From positions 5,234,001 to 5,298,000 of the forward strand of contig CM069435.1 in the NCBI GenBank assembly GCA_035610365.1: a stretch of 64,000 bases of DNA. The letters are read 5' to 3'. Positions 57,470 through 64,000 of the stretch are shown here, one piece after another (the stretch's first letter is position 1; each line of letters begins with the position of its first letter). The position numbers were made by a program, and so were the translations under genes. This DNA comes from Aquatica leii. Taxonomy: Eukaryota > Arthropoda > Insecta > Coleoptera > Lampyridae. The notes beneath the pieces are model-generated. The model saw nothing but the letters and a program-made list of their open reading frames with translations, did not search any database and was not told where the DNA came from.

Positions 57470-57860
57470 ATGTATTTAATTAACTCATGATTTATTCTAA
57501 CCTATACTAATAGTTCTTTGGTGTTTAACACTTGAACTAAACTAGTAAACTTTGAACTACTATATTTTATTTTGAAATCTTCATTACTCATATAGCACCT
57601 ATCATCCAGAAGATGTCCAAGCCCCCATCAAATGTTAACAATAAAAGTATTATTTACTTATTTTATTCATTTGTTTATCCAAAAACACAACAAATATAAG
57701 AATCGTTTGTTATGTAGATATAACGTACGTGAATTACACTTTCACAAATTCTCTATGTTTTTTTTAAAACACCCTATACAATATAACAAAACTACCTCCA
57801 ATGTACACTCAACTAAACAAACACTCTTATTAATTCGAATGAAATAGTTAGCTTTCTTGT
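57470..57860. other. RNPC3 upstream region
   Basis: Presumed promoter and 5-prime UTR of RNPC3; AT-rich, no TATA box placed convincingly. Small open frames here lack features. Confidence 0.4.
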
Positions 57861-58479
57861 TCTTTTCTTCGACGTTGTCGGATTTTCTCATATTAGGCGT
57901 TTCGTGTTTCTTCTTATCAGTTACTTTTGGCAAATTCGGTTTTTGTTATTTGGTTTTAGGTGCATTTGGTGCTTATTTAATATACGAGTATTTTCTTTGG
58001 ATTTTTCATTTCGTTGATTTCGGGTACCTATACAGCATTTTCATCCGCAGTTTTCTAAAACACAATACATTTGTTAGTAAGCTGATTTTTAAAATACACT
58101 AGTGATACGCCGTTACTGACGGTTAAAATACCTGTACGAGTGAAGATAAACCGCAATTCGCTGTTAAAAACGGTCATTTGAAAATTGCTGTTGAACTTCG
58201 TATTAAGATTAGTTCGCTAAATGTAACTAGTTTTTCTTTCTGCTAACTATTTCTTATTAGTTTATCTCGATTACACTTTTAGCGGATGTGACTTATTCAA
58301 GTATTGAACGAATAAGCGATTTGGTTAATAGATTGACATTCCAGGTAAGAGTAGTTAAGATAGCGTCGTCACGTTATCTTTTACCTTTTTAGCGATTTCT
58401 AAAGGACTGCTATTTTATCCCAATACGTAGCAATAAATCCGAAGTGACGAAACTTGACTCACGCCTTCGTGTAAAGCTT

Positions 58480-59540
58480 CAAAATCGCATAACGGTTGAA
58501 GCGTGCCGATGGCTATCCGCATGACTTGGACGACCGTAAGTACTCCTTTTTCTTTTACTTGTCAGTAATTTTGTGCATTTGTCAAACGTGAAATACGTGC
58601 GAGATAGATATAGGCTATTATCAGAGATAACGCATGCAGTTTTTTTGTTTTTATGGTTTTAATTTACGCTAAATACGATTTGCAATGGGTTGTTTTATAA
58701 TCTAGCACGACGAAGCTTACAACCCAAATCTCCGAATCTAACTGAGCTAGTCGCTAGCAATTTTAGTTGCGAGAAAAGCCTCGTAACAAATTTGACGCCG
58801 AATTGTCGAGGGGATTGATTGCGTGTCTGCAGTTATAATTCCTTATGTTTTTATTGATTTTATTACCTCTTTATTGTTATTCGTAGGTTTGACTTACCCC
58901 AAGTTTTGCTTGGTTTCTTTTGATGTTCTTACAAGACCTGACTTCGTAGTTGCCTTTTTTATTTTTTTTATTGCCTTTGAGTAGTACGTTGGCTTGATTT
59001 TGTTTTAGTTACCGACTTACTTCTATTTTAATTGGATTCCTAGTCAGATTTTTTTCTCAATTTCTAGGATTATTACAAAGTTTCTGCTTTTTGTCGTCGT
59101 TTCTCTCGTTGGGGTGTTGTGAAACGTCTTTTGTGTAAACGTATACGTGTTTTTCCTTCTGATCCTTACGTGTGGAAATTAGTTGTGTCTTCGAGTCAAC
59201 GCAAACAACTAATCTTTGATCACTACCTTCCATCTGAACGTAATCACCACAGTGTTACAAGTACGTTAGAAACTCTTTGGTTTCACTTCTACTGGTCTCA
59301 TATGAGGCTTAAACTTGCTGAGTTTATACGCTACTGTTCTTCATGTTCGAACTCACAACGAAGACATCTTACTAAGTCGCGTTGTCACGCATTGCCAGGT
59401 ACGACAAAGTTTTCTAACACTCGCGTTACTACAAATTTTACCGATATTCTTTTCTTTGCTTAAGTTTCTAGTACATTTTTTTGGTTTCTTTCTTCTTAAT
59501 CTTTCTTCAGGACAGACTACCTTTCCGTCTGTATGTATTT
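58480..59540 (+). pseudogene. Ty3/gypsy 4 fragment: integrase zinc site
   Basis: The ORF 59119-59463 encodes RIRVFPSDPYVWKLVVSSSQ, then the HHCC zinc-binding region of gypsy integrases: HYLPSERNHHSVTSTLETLW, FYWSHMRLKLAEFIRYCSSC and SNSQRRHLTKS, then VTTNFTDILF at the position of the first catalytic Asp block. Around 58490-58545 a frame reads LKRADGYPHDLDD, resembling the end of gypsy RNase H. The D-D-E core is not recoverable downstream. Codons are strongly T-biased. Confidence 0.7.
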
Positions 59541-60549
59541 AGATCCGCTTAGTCGGCCTTGTTGGAATGGTCCTATACATGATTCGCTTTCTGAGTTTTG
59601 GTTTGGTTTTCCTTTCTCTTGAGTTTCTTATTCCGCTTGTTGGCAGTCTTGGAGTAAACTTTCATTTGGAATAGCAATTGGTACGCATTCGTTCTAAGGC
59701 TAACTGTGATATCTTCTCTATCTTTTTCTTTTTTTTATGTATTTTGGACCGTTGGATGGGCACCGTAGGGTGGTCTGTTTTTTCGTTCATTTACGGGATG
59801 AAGAACGAATCAGACATTAACATCAAGCCTTATCTATCTTGGTCTTTTCCTATCTCTTATCTTTTCTACTTTTCATTTTATTCTTTTTGGGGCTTATCTA
59901 TCCTTTCTATGTGCCAACCATTCTATTTCCTTTTTAATTTTCCCTAAGGTTCACTTCTTGGGTGGTTAGTTGAGCATATAGAAATATCTAATCTTATCTT
60001 TCTCCGTCTTTCTTACTTTCATTCCTTTCTTTTTTTTTCTTTTTTGCTTCTGAAAGTTCGCCTTTAGAGCAATTGTCACTTTTGTTTTTTTTCTTTTCTT
60101 GGTTATTTGCTTGAACACTGCAACGTCTCTTCTTCTATTCTACGTACTTTTGCTAAATCGACATTTTGGATGTTGTCAGTGACTGTTAGAGTATTTCTCT
60201 TCTTTGGGTTTCTTTTGCTCTTAAAATATCTAATCCGTTCTTCAGCATTTAAGTTTCAACACGACGAGCACTGACTAACAACGTTCGGTTAGTAAGTGAA
60301 GCTTCTATTTTTTCTCTATTTATTCTTATTTCTTTTTTTCGGTTTTATTTTGGGTTACGCGGTTTAGATTTTTCTTGGATTGGTAAACTTTAGTGTTGAG
60401 CTTTTTGGAACTTTGTCGTTGTGACTTTGGAATTGCTAATTTTTTCTTCGCCTTTTAGGTAGTCCACTTATGTCGACTTTAATCAGAATATTTTTTTGCT
60501 CAGGATTTTTGAAGTGAAACTTCTTTATCGGCGTTGGAAAAAAATTTAC

Positions 60550-60975
60550 CATCACATTTTTCGCTTACGCGTCACATTTTTTTTTTGGTTACGCGTCACA
60601 TTTTTTATCGTCACATTTTTTATCGTCACATTTTTTAAATTTAAAATATTTAAGGTTAACCTCAGTTTCTGATTGAACGATGACATTTTAAATTTAATAT
60701 ATTTAAGGTTAACATCAGTTTCTGATTGAACGATGACATTTTAAATTTAATATATTTAAGGTTAACCTCAGTTTCTGTTTGAACGATGACAATGATAGCA
60801 ATAATTCTATTTCAATTAATGAAATGCTGTAATAATCTTAGTAGCAAAAAGTTAAAGTGAAATAATTGTATTATTTGTATTCATGTCTATTATAATAAAA
60901 TCCTTTTGTTTAAAATTTATCTAATTTTAAATTTAAAATATTTAAGGTTAACCTCAGTTTCTTATTGTAACTATC
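60550..60975. repeat. Tandem repeats: CGTCACATTTTTT units and a 53-bp unit
   Basis: TCACATTTTT occurs at 60552, 60572, 60596, 60611 and 60625 approximately, with GTTACGCG or TATCG between. Then a 53-bp unit with AAATTTAA, ATATTTAAGGTTAAC and TCAGTTTCTGATTGAACGATG repeats three times (starting near 60633, 60686 and 60738). A fourth partial copy lies at 60925-60970. Confidence 0.9.
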
Positions 60976-61410
60976 GGTCAATGTATATGATTTCATTAAA
61001 ATAGTATTTATTAATTAATAAGACTGCTAATTTAATGAACATCAATTAATTGATATACATGCAACTTTTCAGAAATTGGTTAAATAAAGTTAAATTAGAT
61101 AAAGTTTAAACAAAAGGATTTTATTATCATAGACATGAATACAAATAATACAATTATTTCACTTTAACTTTTGCTACTAAGATTATTACAGCATTTCATT
61201 AATTGTAATAGAATTATTACTATCATTGTCATCGTTATTATATATTTTTGTAATTAATGGCTTATGGTAACTGAAATATGAAATTGAATCTACAAAAATT
61301 AGTTAATTGATTTACAAAAATTTGTATTCATGTCTATGATAATAAAATCCTTTTGTTTAAAATTTATCTAATTTAACTTTATTTAACCAATTTCTGAAAA
61401 GTTGCATGTA
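60783..61410. repeat. Nested long inverted repeats
   Basis: 60783-60927 is inverted at 61092-61235 (about 144 bp). 61056-61145 is inverted at 61321-61410 (90 bp, almost perfect). The text TTTGTATTCATGTCTATGAT followed by AATAAAATCC is therefore present three times, two in plus and one in minus orientation. The pattern is typical of a fold-back or MITE element with another copy inserted. Confidence 0.92.
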
Positions 61411-62150
61411 GATCATTTTGCGAAAAATAAGGCCATAAAGAAATTTCACTTCTTACATGTGTACACTAGTACACGCCCTAATTTTTTCGTCGGTTCTTCT
61501 TTTCTTAGATCTTGAAGGTCTGTTTGGTTTTTTGGTGGAAGAATCTCATACCGTTTGTTGACTTTGGCACAACTGTTTTAGTTCTTCTTTTTGATTTCTC
61601 TTTCTTAACCTGCATAGCTTTACTTGAGTTTTGGAGACTTATGTTCGGGGTGGAATTTGTATCTGTGGATTGAAGTTTGATCGGATTTTAGGGCGTTGTC
61701 CTTGACCGTAGTCTTTTTTCTTTGCTGTACTTCTTTTTTCTTTTGGTTTGCTTAGAATTATCTGTCAGTGAGGTCTATGCGACTACATTGTTATCCTGTT
61801 TTATAGCGTAACGACTGATGTCGATTTTTAACGAGTACTTTTTTCTGATCTTAACTTCTGTTGGTTGGAGAATTTTTGATTCTTTGGAGTATCTTTCCAC
61901 TTCATGCGACTATTGGACACATTTGATTGGTAACACTTGGCAAACTGGAAAAACCTCTTTCATTTACGTGTCTTTTTGGGTTGGGTGTTATTGTGTTCGA
62001 GTTGGTTTTGGATTTTAGGGTTTTGTCTTTGGCGTATGCCTAAATTTCTGTTTTTGATTTTTGCTAGTGTCCACTTCTTAGGTTTTTTTATGTTACTGGA
62101 AGAAAATATGTTATGTTAAAGCTGTTTTAATATGATGTTTGTCTCTTGTA

Positions 62151-63485
62151 TAAGATTTATTCTCGGAACGCCCATTTTTCGTCGTGTGGGTAGGAATAAA
62201 ACGTCAAATTGATACATTATTTTTCCGCTGACTGTGTCTGCTTCATATATATGATTCTAACTTAAGCGTTCAGCTAAGTTTTCACTTCTAAATTTTACAA
62301 GCATCTGTTATAAATGGGTGTATTATTATCGCTGTATTTGTGAAAGTCTTTCTGGGGTAAGCATGAACTCATATTACCAGTAATTGTCATAGCGTTTTAC
62401 GATACCGCCACGTGTTGTGCCAATTTGAAAGTATGATTATGATGATGAGTATGATATGATGACGATGATGATGATGATGGTGTATGAGTTTTACCGATTT
62501 GAAGAATTTTTGTAAAGAAGTGAATTATATGATATTGTGCAACAATGATAATTTGAAATTTCGAACTCTAACCAGTTGCAATCCATTAATTTTGTAAACA
62601 TTTTAAAAATGTCATGTCTAAACATCCTTATTTTTTTTGTTTGTTTGTTGCAATAATGCTTGTAATTACCCTTTTATGCAATGTTTTATATTTCTAGTTT
62701 TTAAAAACCCATTGAGTTTTTTTTAACTTACAAAAAACTTCGTTTTTGTACGAGTTATTGCTAAAATTGAGCTTAACTGTAAAAGAACGATTGGGTTTTT
62801 TAAAACTGCAACAGACATTTTTTAACTACAAGAATCCCCAGTTTTATTGCTAGTATTTTGTGAACTCTTCTGAAGTCTTTGAAATGTTGTGGTAACAGTT
62901 GTATCAAAATTAAATATTCTAGTTTTATCTGCAATTAAAAATGCACTACAATTGCACTAAAGTTAGGTGAGTGCTACTTTAGATTTAGAGTTTCACATAT
63001 TTATATAACGCCGCGCCGTAGTAAAGATTACAAAACAAAGCATTAAAATGATCTGTATTTAATTAAATAACATTGTAAATTTGAAACATTTACGCATATT
63101 TTAACGTTTAAAGTTACAAGAAAAATTAAAAAATTACATTTGAAAATATTATAGAACTTTTAATTTTGTATAATAACATTTTTTTGCCTTGTCTCACACA
63201 CAAATTGTTTAGGAACCTCGAAAAATGTTTTGGAATCGCTGATGTTACTAAGAGGTTCGCCAACTTAATAACTAAATTTACTAAGAACGACTAACTTCAA
63301 TTAAAAGCGGTTTCGGTTTTACTATGAAAAGTGAATTCGTTTTAATAGAGTATATTTCACAAATAACGGTAAAGTATTTGTAACTTAGAATTGAACTTAA
63401 GTAATTAAAATAAAATACCGATCGAATATTGTAATTAAAAGTGGCGTTGTTGTAAACTTAACCTTAATTATATACGACCTCCAAC
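62151..63485. other. Intergenic region upstream of snf, with a GAT microsatellite
   Basis: 62434-62482 is a GAT/ATG-type microsatellite with imperfections. No ORF of interest. The snf promoter should lie in the last few hundred bases; no TATA box was identified. Confidence 0.5.
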
Positions 63486-64000
63486 ATGGATATACGACCG
63501 AATAATACAATTTATATCAACAATCTGAACGAGAAAGTTAAAAAAGTAGAGCTAAAAAAGTCTTTATATGCCATATTTTCACAATTTGGTCAAATATTGG
63601 ATATTACCGCTATTAAAACCTTGAAAATGAGGGGACAAGCCTTTGTCATATTTAAGGAAATACAGAGTGCAACCAACGCTTTAAGATCGATGCAGGGGTT
63701 TCCTTTTTATGATAAACCAATGGTAAGTGTTTTTTCTTTGTAATAACTGGTATAAACCTCATTACTTTAGCGGATACAGTATTCAAAAATGGATTCTGAT
63801 ATAATATCAAAAATAAAAGGGACGTATTCAGAAAGACCAAAGAAAATACGTCCTCCGCCTGCTAAAGGGGAAGAAGAAGCACCCAAAAAGAAAAAGAAGA
63901 ACAAGGACCCCAACAGGATACCCGGTGGCAGTAATGCTGAGCAACCACCAAATCAAATCTTGTTCTTAACTAACCTCCCAGATGAAACCAGTGAAATGAT
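63486..64000 (+). CDS. snf: U1A/U2B'' snRNP protein (sans fille), first two exons, runs off window
   Basis: This RRM protein binds stem-loops of U1 and U2 snRNA in the major spliceosome. ATG 63486 opens exon 1 (to 63722): [20 protein letters not shown] with RNP2 [29 protein letters not shown]1 RGQAFVIF, then [16 protein letters not shown] 48-nt intron, 63723-63770 (GTAAGTG..ACTTTAG), joins in phase 0 to [20 protein letters not shown] and a lysine/proline-rich linker, then [18 protein letters not shown], the start of RRM2. The product follows Drosophila Snf closely up to the window edge (about 155 of the family's roughly 215-230 residues). Whether this insect has a separate U2B'' gene cannot be seen here; insects usually have the single dual-role protein. 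No break. Confidence 0.97.

Larger units (their letters stand above)
57861..62150 (+). other. T-rich, A-poor plus-strand domain containing gypsy remnants and inverted repeats
   Basis: Over most of this segment the plus strand is dominated by T with C and G and few A, in runs such as TTTTCTTTTTTT and GGTTTTC, unlike the A/T-balanced AT-rich DNA elsewhere in the window. It contains a gypsy integrase piece in plus orientation (58480-59540) and several small hydrophobic open frames (57857-58102, 59678-59947, 61818-62018) that reflect TTT/TTG/TAT codons, not real genes. Similar GGATTTTAGGG(C/T)(G/T)TTGTC phrases near 61685 and 62011 suggest internal repetition. The asymmetric composition probably belongs to one long retroelement's noncoding part. 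Confidence 0.45.

Noticed and set aside
59678..62119. Small hydrophobic, phenylalanine-rich ORFs as membrane proteins
   Set aside because: They follow the T-rich composition of the domain, with no signal of selection, conserved motif or plausible start context.

Overview
The window is AT-rich, transposon-dominated nuclear DNA of an insect, probably a beetle. Three lines of evidence point to an insect: two intron-poor host genes and a third with a 48-nt intron, the retroelement classes present (BEL/Pao, Ty3/gypsy, jockey-like, Penelope-like, DUF3504 recombinase), and compact GT..AG introns of 48-80 nt. The beetle assignment is inference from general protein resemblance only.

Layout. 1-5051 is a satellite array of about 28 copies of a 180-bp monomer that runs off the left edge. 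5385-11260 holds a dispersed repeat (copy A), a piggyBac-like relic, a Penelope-like element with intact ends, and a pogo/Tigger relic. 11875-13786 is a second satellite (179-bp period) that runs straight into a broken, multi-exon transposase-like gene (13787-15901), a fold-back repeat and copy B of the dispersed repeat. 18274-39290 is a retroelement pile-up: a minus-strand gypsy, a hAT relic, a GC-rich jockey-like element, a second minus-strand gypsy, a plus-strand gypsy fragment followed by a macro-domain ORF, and a BEL/Pao element. The BEL/Pao element runs into the last three exons of a DUF4806-like gene (39291-39945). 40500-54130 carries a small inverted-repeat element, a tyrosine-recombinase (Crypton-like) gene, a copia fragment, a MULE transposase, a tandem array of possible microexons, another pogo-type relic, a candidate non-autonomous DNA element and a BEL fragment.

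Host genes cluster at the right: a mitochondrial carrier resembling the thiamine pyrophosphate carrier (SLC25A19, minus), the minor-spliceosome U11/U12 65K protein (RNPC3, minus) and, divergently, the first exons of the U1A/U2B'' protein (snf, plus), cut by the window edge. Between the last two lies about 4 kb of strikingly T-rich, A-poor plus strand with a gypsy integrase fragment and large inverted repeats.

Most promising leads: (1) a TARG1/OARD1-like macro domain plus CCCH-finger-like segment in the third-ORF position of a gypsy element (32743-33447); (2) three tandem 420-430-bp units whose flanks are conserved but whose 33-45-nt cores differ completely and are bounded by splice-like signals (44863-45950); (3) a Penelope element with an exact 12-bp target duplication, inverted pseudo-LTR and 33-nt extension, carrying a hammerhead-like core; (4) linked satellite/repeat pairs suggesting the satellites arose inside one transposon family. 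Nearly all mobile-element ORFs are broken; no tRNA or rRNA gene or CRISPR array was seen.
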